Origin: Ga0077560 sp046330435
GTDB taxonomy: Bacteria > Actinomycetota > Thermoleophilia > Miltoncostaeales > Miltoncostaeaceae
Length of the DNA: 47,678 nucleotides
Direction of reading: 5' to 3'
Assembly (NCBI GenBank): GCA_046330435.1
Contig: JAXLST010000025.1
Coordinates: 1 to 47,678 of the forward strand
The notes under the pieces: model-generated
Databases searched by the model: none
The model's input: the letters and a program-made list of their open reading frames with translations, nothing else
What the model was told of the DNA's origin: nothing
In this document: positions 30,266-38,483 of the stretch, in pieces
Numbering within the stretch: the first letter of the stretch is position 1
Layout of the letters: each line of letters begins with the position of its first letter
Program-made: the position numbers and the translations under genes

Positions 30266-31773
30266 CTGTCCACACCGCCCTTGGCGCGGCTCGCCTCACG
30301 GGTCGCGCCACATCCGGGCTCACCGCGTACGTGTGGGCGTGGCGGTCCTTCACCGTCCCGTTCGCCCTGTTCCTGGTGTGGGCGTACATCCTGGTTCCCG
30401 CATGGGGCCCCGCCGCGTGGGTCCTGCTGGCAGCCGGGTTCCTGCTGGGGTTCGCCTCGATGATGGACCACGGGTCCGGGTTCAGCCTCGACGCCTTCGT
30501 GCACCACATCGATGGGGCGATGGAACGGACCCGCCGCCGGCATCACGCCACCCGGCTGCGGCGCCGCTGGCCGGAGGTCACCCGGCAACTCGGTTGGGAT
30601 GCCGCGGACGGCAAGGCCCCGACGACGAACACCGGCCGCCCCGTGGAGTCCCGCCGGATGAAGCCACGGTCCCCCGCCCTGCGGCACATCGAACACCTGG
30701 GCGACACGATCCGGGTGGCGTGGCGCCCCCGTGGGGATGTCGCCGCCAAGCAGTACCGGGAGCACGCTGAGGCTTTGCGTCGGGAACTGCGGGGTCACAG
30801 CGTCCGGTTCGCGGAGGACCCGGCGGAACCCGGCACACTCGTGGCGACGATCGGGATGACGCCGCTGCCGGTGCGGGACGACGCCCCGGGACCTGTGGAC
30901 GGGCAGGCCGCCGCCCCCCTCATGGCAGGCGAGCCGTTGGCCGTCCAGCAGGCGACCACGGATCCGGACGTGGGGCCCCACCTCGCGATCGAACTCGGGC
31001 AACGCGCCGGGGGTGGGGTCGCCCGGTGGGTGCCCGGGGAGGTCAACGGCCTGCTCATCACCGGCAGCACGGGCGGTGGGAAGGGCGGGGCCCTCAGGTA
31101 CCTCACCCACCAATGCCTGGAGCAGGGCGCCGTCGTCCATGTGCTCGACCCCAAGGGGACCGGGGAGCACGCCTGGGTCACCGACTACGGCGGGCACCTG
31201 CACCGCGGGGTTGAGCGTCAGCTTGAAACGCTGAGGGTCACCACCATGGAGCTCCGCGCCCGCTGCGATGACCTCGCCGCCCTGGGCGCCGAGAAAGTTG
31301 GGGATCTCCCCGCCCGCCTGCGCCCGCAACCGATCGTGGTGGTGGTCGATGAGGCCGCGGACCTCCTCACCCTCCGGCGGGTCGCGACCGAGAAGGCGAC
31401 GGACGACCTGCGGGCAGAGGCCGGCGCCCTGCTCACACTCCTCGCCCAGCAGGGCCGCGCCGCCTGGATCCACCCCGTCGTCGCCCTCCAACGCCCCGAC
31501 GTGGCCGCCCTCGGGCCGGCGGGTGGTGCCCTCCGCGCCCAGCTCGTCGCCCGCGTCGTCACCGGGACCATCGATGAGGACGGGCTCGATCAGGCGCTCG
31601 GCAACGGGCACCGCGAACACCTGGTGCACCTCACCGGCCACCCCGGGCGGGCCCTCGTGACCCGCCTCAACCACGCGGACGGCGGGGACCCGTACTCCAT
31701 CCAGGTCCGGTGGCTCCCGGTCACCGCCCTGCGCCCTGTCGGCGTGAACCCCCCGGGCCGGCGGGCCGCCTGA
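30262..31773 (+). CDS. FtsK/SpoIIIE-like (TraB-type) DNA translocase
   Basis: 503 residues. N-terminal membrane segments about 25-75 (FALFLVWAYILVPAWGPAAW; VLLAAGFLLGFASM), a basic/linker region, then an FtsK-type ATPase: Walker A GSTGGGKGG (268-276), HVLDPKGTGEH, Walker B PIVVVVDEAADLL and HPVVALQRPD. TraB-like pumps form a hexameric pore and transfer double-stranded DNA. Oddity: the residue after the P-loop Lys274 is Gly instead of Ser/Thr. The protein is shorter than Streptomyces plasmid TraB and lacks an evident C-terminal winged helix. It is coupled to DUF6197 upstream and to rep downstream. Confidence 0.85.
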   Translation: MTVHTALGAARLTGRATSGLTAYVWAWRSFTVPFALFLVWAYILVPAWGPAAWVLLAAGFLLGFASMMDHGSGFSLDAFVHHIDGAMERTRRRHHATRLRRRWPEVTRQLGWDAADGKAPTTNTGRPVESRRMKPRSPALRHIEHLGDTIRVAWRPRGDVAAKQYREHAEALRRELRGHSVRFAEDPAEPGTLVATIGMTPLPVRDDAPGPVDGQAAAPLMAGEPLAVQQATTDPDVGPHLAIELGQRAGGGVARWVPGEVNGLLITGSTGGGKGGALRYLTHQCLEQGAVVHVLDPKGTGEHAWVTDYGGHLHRGVERQLETLRVTTMELRARCDDLAALGAEKVGDLPARLRPQPIVVVVDEAADLLTLRRVATEKATDDLRAEAGALLTLLAQQGRAAWIHPVVALQRPDVAALGPAGGALRAQLVARVVTGTIDEDGLDQALGNGHREHLVHLTGHPGRALVTRLNHADGGDPYSIQVRWLPVTALRPVGVNPPGRRAA

Positions 31774-33020
31774 TGGCCCCGGCACCCGCGCCGCGCCTGG
31801 GGGAGGGGGCGGCCCTCAAGGCCTGGCCCCCGCACCACGCCCCACCCCCGGGCGGCCGGGGCCGCGGCCGGAAGGCCGCCCCCGCGCCCCTTGGTAATCC
31901 ACCAAGAAACAGTCCCGCGCACCTGCGGTACCGGATGCGCCGGCACCTGCAGGGGTATGTCACCCCAGCCGAGCATCGCGTCGGGATGTGCGGTCGGTTC
32001 GGGGCCCCGAACGCGGCGTTGTCGATCAGGCGGGCCCCGGATGGCTCGGCGCATGTCAGTGGCTTGGCGACGTGCGCGAACGTGTCGGTGTGCCCCGTGT
32101 GCTCCGCGAAGGTCCGGCACGGCCGCGCCCAGGACATCCAACGTGCCGCCCGCATCCACCAAGACCAGGGCGGCGGGCTCGCGTTCTTGACGTTGACGGC
32201 GCCGCATGACCTGTCCATGCCGCTCACGGCGTGCTGGGACCTGTTGCGCCGGGCGTTCGCGGACATCGTGTCCGGCCGGCAACGCGGCACCCTCCGCGAC
32301 CGGTTCGGGGTCACCGGCTACGTCCGGGCCGTGGAAGTCACCCGCGGCCGACGCGGCTGGCACGTCCACTCGCACTTGTTGCTGTTCACAGACCGGCCGT
32401 GGGACCGGATGGAACAGGTCACCGAGTTCTGGCGGTGGGTGCATGAACGGTGGGCCCGCCGGGTCGTCGCCCACGGTGGGCGCCCGCCGTCCCTCGCACG
32501 CGGCGTCCAAGTCCTCCCCTGCCGGGACGACAACGACGCCCTCGCTACCTACCTCGCGTCCGTCAACGGCGGGGTCACCACCGAACTCACCCGGGCGGAC
32601 ACCAAGGGTGCCCGCGCCACCGGGTCCCGCACCCCCATGCAACTCCTCCACGACCACATGGAGCACGGGGACCCCGCTGACCTCGCCGCATTCCGGGAAT
32701 ACATGGTGGGTGCCAAGGGCCGCCGAGTCATCGAATGGTCACGCGGTCTGCGCGGTCGGTTGCTCGGAACCGACGAGCACCCCACCGACGACGACCTGGC
32801 CGCCGAACACGACACCGCCGAGACCGTCGTGGACCTCACGCGGGAGACGTGGCGGGCCCTGCTCATCGCCCGGTGTGAAATCGAAGTGCTCGCCGTCGCA
32901 CCCCGCGGCGCCCATGCCATCCTCGACGCGATCCGCTCGTGGGGTGTCCCCGTATGGCTCGACACCCGCGGACGCGCCGGCCCCGGCGTCCTGCGGTTAC
33001 GCCACCCACGGATTGCGTGA
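31773..33020 (+). CDS. rep: rolling-circle replication initiator (HUH Rep)
   Basis: 415 residues, ATG overlapping the TraB-like stop (TGATG). A zinc-binding-like stretch CANVSVCPVCSAKVRHGRA is followed by LAFLTLTAPHD (motif I region), the metal-binding HUH motif WHVHSHLLLF (His197/199/201) and the nicking Tyr260 in ATYLASVNGG. This is the organisation of RepSA/pIJ101-type Rep proteins of actinobacterial elements, which nick a double-strand origin and start rolling-circle replication. The first 50 residues are Pro/Arg-rich and unlikely to be part of the fold. Its presence with a Prim-Pol helicase in one element is unusual. Confidence 0.88.
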   Translation: MAPAPAPRLGEGAALKAWPPHHAPPPGGRGRGRKAAPAPLGNPPRNSPAHLRYRMRRHLQGYVTPAEHRVGMCGRFGAPNAALSIRRAPDGSAHVSGLATCANVSVCPVCSAKVRHGRAQDIQRAARIHQDQGGGLAFLTLTAPHDLSMPLTACWDLLRRAFADIVSGRQRGTLRDRFGVTGYVRAVEVTRGRRGWHVHSHLLLFTDRPWDRMEQVTEFWRWVHERWARRVVAHGGRPPSLARGVQVLPCRDDNDALATYLASVNGGVTTELTRADTKGARATGSRTPMQLLHDHMEHGDPADLAAFREYMVGAKGRRVIEWSRGLRGRLLGTDEHPTDDDLAAEHDTAETVVDLTRETWRALLIARCEIEVLAVAPRGAHAILDAIRSWGVPVWLDTRGRAGPGVLRLRHPRIA

Positions 33021-33054
33021 TTGCATCCCCGAACCTCGACCAAGGAGCCCAGCC

Positions 33055-33339
33055 GTGCCCAACATCGCTGACGCCGCCATCGAGATCCGCGCCGCCGCCC
33101 TCGCCATCACCATCGGCGCGATCGACACAGCCTTCGACAACGACAGCGCCGTGAATTTCACCGACGGCCTCGACCATCTCCGCGACGCCCGCACCGCCTA
33201 CCGGATCCACGAATCCCAAGAGGTCACCGCCGAGGACGCCCAGTGGGTTCTCGACCACCTCAACTACGTTTGGGACACGCTCCCCGGCGCACCAAGCCAG
33301 GCCACCGTCGAACGGCTCACCGAAGCGATCGGTGGCTAG
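33055..33339 (+). CDS. small acidic element protein of unknown function
   Basis: 94 residues from GTG 33055 with AAGGAG 8 bases upstream. Helical and acidic (ADAAIEIRAAALAITIGAID ... EDAQWVLDHLNYVWDTL). Not recognised. It lies 34 bases after rep and 2 bases before the next gene, so it belongs to the tra/rep unit. Confidence 0.6.
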   Translation: MPNIADAAIEIRAAALAITIGAIDTAFDNDSAVNFTDGLDHLRDARTAYRIHESQEVTAEDAQWVLDHLNYVWDTLPGAPSQATVERLTEAIGG

Positions 33340-33341
33340 GA

Positions 33342-33686
33342 ATGGGGTCACCGCCGTTGGCGGCCATCACACCGCGCTACTGGTTCATCGCGGCGTGCTC
33401 AATCCTCGGCACCCTCGTGCTCGTCTCGGGACGTCAAAGCGCCACGCACTGTCTGGAGTGGGGAACGCGCCTCGTGGATCCAGCCTCTGGCCCGATGGAC
33501 CCAGCCGTGCCGGAGGAAGTGGACGTCTGCCTCAACGAAGTGGCGAGCGGTCGCTTCCCAGCCCCGCTGAACAGCGACTACATGCCGTGGTTCCTCGCCG
33601 CCCTCGCCCTGGTCGCGTTCGTCTGGTGGCGATGGGAAGTCGCCCGCAGCGACGCGGCAATCCAGGCGAGGATGAGTCAGGAGTAG
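33342..33686 (+). CDS. two-pass membrane protein of the element
   Basis: 114 residues from ATG 33342. A hydrophobic segment near the N-terminus (YWFIAACSILGTLVLVSG) and one near the C-terminus (MPWFLAALALVAFVWWRW) enclose a roughly 50-residue loop with two Cys residues. The ribosome site is weak and close to the previous stop, so translation is probably coupled. Unknown function. Confidence 0.55.
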   Translation: MGSPPLAAITPRYWFIAACSILGTLVLVSGRQSATHCLEWGTRLVDPASGPMDPAVPEEVDVCLNEVASGRFPAPLNSDYMPWFLAALALVAFVWWRWEVARSDAAIQARMSQE

Positions 33687-33711
33687 AACCCCCTGAGCCG
33701 ATGGGTCGGGA

Positions 33712-33991
33712 ATGGCACCCGACCCCGGCATCCCCGCAGTCCTCGAACTCCTCGCCGCGAACCGGCTCACCACACTCCGGGCCATCACCCAAACCACCGG
33801 ATGGGCCCGCGACGACGCCGCCCACATCATGGCCGGGCCTCGTCAACCTCGGACTCGCCACCCAAGAACGCATCGAGGTATGGCGACTCCACCCCGCCTA
33901 CGCGAAACCGCCCGGCCGGCACACGTACCAGGGACTCCTGCAGATCACCCGCACCCAAGTCGCCCAAGCCGCCTGGGTCAAGGCAGCTTGA
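33712..33991 (+). pseudogene. frameshifted small helix-turn-helix-like gene
   Basis: From ATG 33712 the frame reads a plausible winged-helix start (IPAVLELLAANRLTTLRAIT, TGWARDDAAHIM). Near 33830-33840 the coherent sequence moves by +1 into a frame reading GLVNLGLATQERIEVWRLHP ... TRTQVAQAAWVKAA and ending at TGA 33991. Neither frame alone gives a sensible whole protein. One extra base would explain it: a decayed gene, a sequence error, or less likely a programmed +1 shift. Confidence 0.5.
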
Positions 33992-34059
33992 CCCCCGTTT
34001 CGAACCCATCCCGGGTGAATTTCTAGGGTCCCCCCTCCAGCCGCGCGAGGTCGCGTTCA

Positions 34060-34160
34060 GGGGGGGTACCCCCGGCGGGGGTGGGGCGGCGCCGTGGTGG
34101 CCGTGTGTGTGCGCCCGCGGGTGTCGCGCACAGCACCCCCCGGGGTGCGCGTGTGGGCGG
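34060..34160. repeat. cluster of GC hairpins between rep unit and right end
   Basis: In the gap 33992-34164 several inverted repeats follow each other: GGGGGTACCCCC, ACCCCC-GGC-GGGGGT, TGTGCGC/GCGCACA with an 11-base loop, and CACCCC-CC-GGGGTG. No gene is seen. Such structure could be a replication origin for the HUH Rep, a terminator pair for converging transcripts, or simple GC-rich sequence. Confidence 0.35.
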
Positions 34161-34164
34161 CTGA

Positions 34165-34500
34165 CTAGAGAGCGCCCACGACGTTGGCAATCGTGAACAG
34201 GGCCAGGCCGAGGAACAGCAGGACGACGCCGACGACAGGTTCGCCATTGGCGTGCCTGACACGGAGCTGGACGACGAAGTACTCCAGCCGACGAATGGGT
34301 GATGCGCTCGCAGCGTCGGTGAACGTGACCCTCGCGTCGCTTCTGCGCATCGTCGGGTACTTCTCGTGGAGCGCGACGAGCAGCGGCCGTGTCCGTTCGA
34401 CCCAGAGTTCTGAGCGAGGAGTCGCAAAGAACGCGGCGACCTTCCAGATGCCACTTGCTTCCAGAAGGAAAGCGAGCACGCTGAGAATCACGACGGCCAT
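34165..34500 (-). CDS. small membrane protein near the right end of the element
   Basis: 111 residues from ATG 34500 (AAGGGAG about 9 bases upstream). A membrane segment at each end (VVILSVLAFLLEASGIWKVA; VVGVVLLFLGLALFTIANVV) with a soluble charged domain between them. Not recognised. It is the outermost cargo gene, reading inward from the attachment site. Codon use is milder in GC than the chromosome. Confidence 0.6.
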   Translation of the reverse strand: MAVVILSVLAFLLEASGIWKVAAFFATPRSELWVERTRPLLVALHEKYPTMRRSDARVTFTDAASASPIRRLEYFVVQLRVRHANGEPVVGVVLLFLGLALFTIANVVGAL

Positions 34501-34571
34501 GCGGGCGGGCTCCCTTGGCTTAGTTGACGCAGCGGAGCCAGGGTAGAGGGGGCGACGGGCGTTGATGCCAG

Positions 34572-34603
34572 GCACCAACCAGGCACCAACGCACGCGCAG
34601 TAG
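34572..34603. repeat. right arm-type repeat
   Basis: 30 of 32 bases identical to 21423-21454 and in the same orientation, 66 bases inside the right att core. With the left copy it frames the element ends and is a likely protein-binding arm site for recombination. Confidence 0.65.
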
Positions 34604-34669
34604 CGGCGATTCCTGGTGGCTCGTGGCGACTCGGCGCCGAGCGGAAACCCCTCAGATCCAGGGTTTCGG

Positions 34670-34719
34670 TGAAGCCGACGCGGGGACTCGAACCCCGGAC
34701 CCCATCATTACGAGTGATG
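34670..34719. repeat. attachment site within the intact tRNA-Thr
   Basis: 50 bases identical to 21313-21362. The element recreates the 3' part of the tRNA, so the gene remains functional after integration. Confidence 0.9.
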
Positions 34720-34745
34720 TGCTCTACCAGCTGAGCTACGTCGGC
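34673..34745 (-). tRNA. tRNA-Thr (anticodon CGT)
   Basis: A full cloverleaf can be drawn on the minus strand: acceptor GCCGACG/CGTCGGC, D-arm GCTC/GAGC with loop AGCTGGTA, anticodon stem CATCA/TGATG with loop CTCGTAA, variable loop GGGTC, T-arm CGGGG/CCCCG with loop TTCGAGT, discriminator T. The anticodon CGT reads ACG (Thr). CCA is not encoded. It is the insertion site of the element and probably of the older island. Confidence 0.96.
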
Positions 34746-34901
34746 CCGCCGGGGGCGGTGGGCCCGGGAAGGATAGCGCCGGAGGACGCGCTGTCGAGGG
34801 GTCAGGTGGCGCTCACCCGAGGGGGCGTTGCGGCGGCGTCCGGACCGGACATAGCCTGACCTCCCGACCTCACGCCGCCCCACATCGCACCAGAGGTGCC
34901 C

Positions 34902-36389
34902 ATGCGCAGAACCGCAGTGCTCATCGCCGCCGTGCTCGCCGGGGGCCTGGCGGCCGGCCAGGCCGCCGCCGCCCCCGTGAAGGTCGGGAACGCCGGGGAA
35001 CGCCCCTGGGTGTTCGTCGACCGCCAGGGCGTCACCCACGTCACCTGGGACCTCGACGAGGGTCTTCAGACCCGCACGTTCTACGCCCGGGCCCTCCCCG
35101 GGGCGCGCACCTTCTCCGCGCCGGTGGAGATCCCGATCGCGACGGGCGAGGACTTCGCCGGCAGCTACGTCACGCAGGACCCCGCCCCCAGCAATCGCCT
35201 GGTGCTGGTGACCGAGCGGTCACCGAGCGTCACCGGGCAGCCGCTCACCTACGCGGTCACCTCCACCGACAACGGGGTCACCTGGAGCGCCGCCACGGCC
35301 ATCGGCGACCCCGGCCCGTCGGTGAACCCCGGCGAGGGGCGGGTGAACCTCGTCGCCAACGGTACGCCCGGGATCTGGATCGCGGACGGCAACCCCACCT
35401 TCCGCATCCTCAAGGTGAACCCCACGCTCACGCCGCTGGTCACCACCGCCGACCTGGTGTCCATCAGCGACAAGCCGTACGACGGCCAGGTCCAGTTCGA
35501 CGCCGCGGGCCAGCCCATCTTCGCGTTCGGCTCCCTGAGCCAGGGGTTCGTGAAGGTTGGGGAGGGCGGCGCGGAGCAGCTCGCGTTCACCAGCGACACC
35601 GTGCCGTCGATCCACCTCGCCACCGGCCCCGCCGGGAACCTGGTGATGGGGACCGGCGGGCCCGTCGCCAACACGTCGATCCGGGTCCGGACCCTCAACG
35701 GGGGAACGCTCGGCCCCGAGATCCGCATCAGCGCCCCGGGGGACGACAACACGGCGTTCGCGTACCTGTCCGCCGACCAGTCCGGCCGGTTCCACGCGGT
35801 GTGGCGCAGCAACGGCGAGGACCTGAACTACCGGACGTCCCCGAACGGCACCACCTGGTCGCCCATCAAGCGCCTCGTGCGGATCACCCGCGACAGCATC
35901 TACCCGCCGGTGGTCGCCGCGGGCCCGGACGGCAAGGGGTGGGTGGTCTACAACACCCAGAACACGGGGACAGGTCCGGTCTGGGCGGTCCGCACCGACG
36001 AGGAGAACTTCGCCGAACCGGACACCACCGGCGTCGACAACCCGCAGGTGCGGCGCCGCGGCAGCAGCGTCTTCATCACCCCGCGGACGCCGTCGCTCGC
36101 GAAGCTGCGCAAGCGCAAGTGCGTGAACGTGCGGGTGCAGAGCACCAAGCCCGCGACGATCCGCGTGGCGATCTTCAGCGGCCGCAAGAGCATCCGCGTG
36201 TTCGGCGCCACCGTCGTGCGGTTCCGGCAGCCGGGGAAGCGGCTGGTGTGCGTGAAGGTGCCGCTGCGGGCCCGGACGTTCGACGTGCGTCAGCCGTTCC
36301 GCTTCGCCTTCGCGGTGAAGTCCGGGGCCAACCCGAGGCGCAACGCCCCGGCGCAGGTCACCACCACCGGCTTCACGTTCTTCAAGTAG
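34902..36389 (+). CDS. secreted beta-propeller-like protein (BNR/sialidase-type repeats)
   Basis: 495 residues from ATG 34902; a GTG at 34896 is two codons upstream. Signal peptide MRRTAVLIAAVLAGGLAAGQ then AAA cleavage region. Repeating blade-like units carry STDNGVTWSA and TSPNGTTWSPIK motifs (BNR/Asp-box style) and VDRQGVTHVTWD. The last about 110 residues are basic and beta-rich, possibly a wall- or surface-binding domain. Likely an extracellular binding or hydrolytic protein; no catalytic residues can be assigned. First chromosomal gene to the right of the tRNA. Confidence 0.7.
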   Translation: MRRTAVLIAAVLAGGLAAGQAAAAPVKVGNAGERPWVFVDRQGVTHVTWDLDEGLQTRTFYARALPGARTFSAPVEIPIATGEDFAGSYVTQDPAPSNRLVLVTERSPSVTGQPLTYAVTSTDNGVTWSAATAIGDPGPSVNPGEGRVNLVANGTPGIWIADGNPTFRILKVNPTLTPLVTTADLVSISDKPYDGQVQFDAAGQPIFAFGSLSQGFVKVGEGGAEQLAFTSDTVPSIHLATGPAGNLVMGTGGPVANTSIRVRTLNGGTLGPEIRISAPGDDNTAFAYLSADQSGRFHAVWRSNGEDLNYRTSPNGTTWSPIKRLVRITRDSIYPPVVAAGPDGKGWVVYNTQNTGTGPVWAVRTDEENFAEPDTTGVDNPQVRRRGSSVFITPRTPSLAKLRKRKCVNVRVQSTKPATIRVAIFSGRKSIRVFGATVVRFRQPGKRLVCVKVPLRARTFDVRQPFRFAFAVKSGANPRRNAPAQVTTTGFTFFK

Positions 36390-36410
36390 CCGGGGACGCG
36401 GGCCGGCGGT

Positions 36411-37007
36411 TCAGCCGCCGGCCCGCACCACCGTCCGGAAGTACCGCCGCACCGGCGCCGCCTCCCGGGCGACCACGAAGCCCAGGGTGCGGGCCCGGGT
36501 GTCGGTGTACACCAGCCAGAAGTCCCGGCGGTACACGAAGCACATGACCCGGCCGCGGGCCCACGATCCCTCCCCGGCGCGGCGGTCCGGGCGCGCCGCC
36601 GCGCACGGCGTCCCGCGCGGCACGCGCCGCCCCACGCGGTACCGCGTGTACACGCGGGCCGCCGCGGCGTTCGAGGGGAACAGGTCCAGGTACAGGCGCA
36701 CCCCGTCCGGTTCCCGCAGGTCGCAGAAGATCCCGGCATCCGCCGCGGAGTCCTGGTTCTCCTCGGTCTCGCGCGTGCACCAGACGCGGCGGTCCGCGTC
36801 GAGGCTCCCCAGGAGCCGCCCCTCCGGTGCCTCGGGGAAGCCCGCGGGCCGCTCGACCCGGACGCCGTCCGTCTGCACGACGGCCGTTGTGGACACGGTT
36901 CCGGTCGCCGGCACCGTGGGCGCGGGGGCGGAATCGTCCCCGCCGCAGCCGGCCACGACCGCGAGGATCGCGAGCCCCGCCGCCCACACACCTCGCCCGC
37001 CGGTCAC
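36411..37007 (-). CDS. lipoprotein of unknown function
   Basis: 198 residues from GTG 37007 (GAGGAGGG 4 bases upstream). A lipobox LAVVAGC near residue 20 is followed by a Thr/Ala/Pro linker. The folded domain includes FCDLREPDGVRLYLDLFPSN and MCFVYRRDFWLVYTDTRART with several Cys residues. Not recognised. It is convergent with the beta-propeller gene and divergent from the next secreted protein. Confidence 0.65.
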   Translation of the reverse strand: MTGGRGVWAAGLAILAVVAGCGGDDSAPAPTVPATGTVSTTAVVQTDGVRVERPAGFPEAPEGRLLGSLDADRRVWCTRETEENQDSAADAGIFCDLREPDGVRLYLDLFPSNAAAARVYTRYRVGRRVPRGTPCAAARPDRRAGEGSWARGRVMCFVYRRDFWLVYTDTRARTLGFVVAREAAPVRRYFRTVVRAGG

Positions 37008-37109
37008 GGCACCCTCCTCGCCAGCACAGGTCCCGGATGAGAGCACGCCGCGAAAGCCCCCGCAACCGACCCTGGACAACCCCCCGACCGGTGATGCAAC
37101 CTGCCGGGC

Positions 37110-38417
37110 ATGGCCCCCCGCTTGCTCATCGCGCTCACGCTCCTCGGCGCCGCCCTCCCCGCGGCCGCCCCGGCGGCCCCCGCCCCCAAGCCCGGCTGGA
37201 GCACGGCCGCCGTCCTGGCGCCCGCCGGCCCCTCCTACTCCCGGGTGTCCGTCGCGGCCTCCCGGAAAGGCGACGCCGCCGTCGCCTGGATCCGCGAGGC
37301 CACGTGCTGCACCGGCACGGGCCGGCTCGTCGCCCGCTACCGGGCGCGCGCCACCGGCCCGTTCACCCGGCCCCGCACCCTCGAGGCCACCGGCGCGTCG
37401 CTGCCGCACGCGAGCATCTCCCAGGTCGCCGAGCCGCTCGTGGTCTGGGTCGCCGGATCGTCCGTCAAGGCGGCGGTGCGCCAGCGCAAGCAGCCGTGGC
37501 GCACATGGACGGTGGCGTCCAAGACGTCCGACGTGGTCGCCCTGCGCGGCGCCATCGACGTGACCGGCAGGCTCACGGTCGTGTGGGTGCAGCAGCCGGG
37601 CGCCGGGGCCGCGGTCATCAGGAGCGCGTCCACCACCCTGGCCGGTGCCAAGACCGCCCCGTTCGTGGTCGACCCGCAGTTCGTCGCGCCGAACGGCCCC
37701 GTGAGCATCGCCGTCGCCGCCCGCGGCGCCGCGCTGGCGGTGTGGCCGCTCGCCGACGGCAGCGTGGAATACACCCTCCGGTCGGCCGCGACCGGCCAGT
37801 GGACCGCCGTGAAGGACCTGGCCCCGGCGGGCAGCGCCGTCCCGGCCGCCACGGTGCGCATCGACATCGCCCCGCTCGGCCAGGCCGCCGCGGCGTGGTT
37901 CGCCGACGGCGCCCAGAAGGTGCAGGCCAGCTACCTGGCGGATCCCGCCGACCCCACGTGGGAGACGCCGGCGTCCCTCACCGGCGCCGCCCCCGGGCTG
38001 TTCAGCAACCTCGCCGTGAGCGTCGACAACGGCGCGGCGGTCGCCTGGGCGGGCAACTGCGTGAAGGGCACCAAGCAGCCCGTCGGCGCCGCGTACCGCG
38101 GCGGGTCGTCGTCCACCTGGACCACCGTGCCGAGCCCGCCCGTCCTGGGCTGCGGCGGCGACGACCTGAGCGTCGTGAGCCGCCTGGGCGTGGTCCGCGG
38201 TCCCCGCATCGTCCTGCTCGCGCCCCTCGAGGTGAGCGTGGGCCCGGACACCGCCGTCGGCGCGCAGGCGACCCTCACCGGCACCTGGCAGCGCGGCGCC
38301 CTCCCGGGGGAGCAGAGCGTCGCCGAGCTCGACGCCGCGGGCCGCGTGGGCCTGTTCGCCTGGACGCGCCCGGAGGACGGCACCGCCCTCCGGTGGCGTC
38401 AGTACGTCGCCCCCTGA
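37110..38417 (+). CDS. secreted repeat protein of unknown function
   Basis: 435 residues from ATG 37110. Signal peptide MAPRLLIALTLLGAALPAAA. The mature part has repeated blocks of the form VSVAASRKGDAAVAWI, SISQVAEPLVVWVAG and VSIAVAARGAALAVWPLADG, each about 60-70 residues apart, suggesting a seven-bladed beta-propeller. This type is common in Solirubrobacterales-like genomes. No active site visible. Encoded divergently from the lipoprotein gene. Confidence 0.65.
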   Translation: MAPRLLIALTLLGAALPAAAPAAPAPKPGWSTAAVLAPAGPSYSRVSVAASRKGDAAVAWIREATCCTGTGRLVARYRARATGPFTRPRTLEATGASLPHASISQVAEPLVVWVAGSSVKAAVRQRKQPWRTWTVASKTSDVVALRGAIDVTGRLTVVWVQQPGAGAAVIRSASTTLAGAKTAPFVVDPQFVAPNGPVSIAVAARGAALAVWPLADGSVEYTLRSAATGQWTAVKDLAPAGSAVPAATVRIDIAPLGQAAAAWFADGAQKVQASYLADPADPTWETPASLTGAAPGLFSNLAVSVDNGAAVAWAGNCVKGTKQPVGAAYRGGSSSTWTTVPSPPVLGCGGDDLSVVSRLGVVRGPRIVLLAPLEVSVGPDTAVGAQATLTGTWQRGALPGEQSVAELDAAGRVGLFAWTRPEDGTALRWRQYVAP

Positions 38418-38483
38418 CCGCCGGCGAGGTGGGAGGGCCCGGTCGCCCGGACCCTCCCGTCGCCGCGGCTGGGGGGTTCCGCG

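Larger units (their letters stand above)
21313..34719. mobile_element. AICE-like integrative element in tRNA-Thr(CGT), about 13.4 kb
   Basis: Bounded by a 50-bp perfect direct repeat (21313-21362 and 34670-34719). It carries a tyrosine integrase, excisionase, primase/helicase, Pra-like and DUF6197 proteins, an FtsK/TraB-like translocase, an HUH Rep and a toxin-antitoxin pair. That is the module set of actinomycete integrative and conjugative elements, which transfer double-stranded DNA with a single FtsK-like pump and lack a type IV secretion system; none is seen here. Genes for int, xis and primase are on the minus strand and those for tra and rep on the plus strand. Confidence 0.88.
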
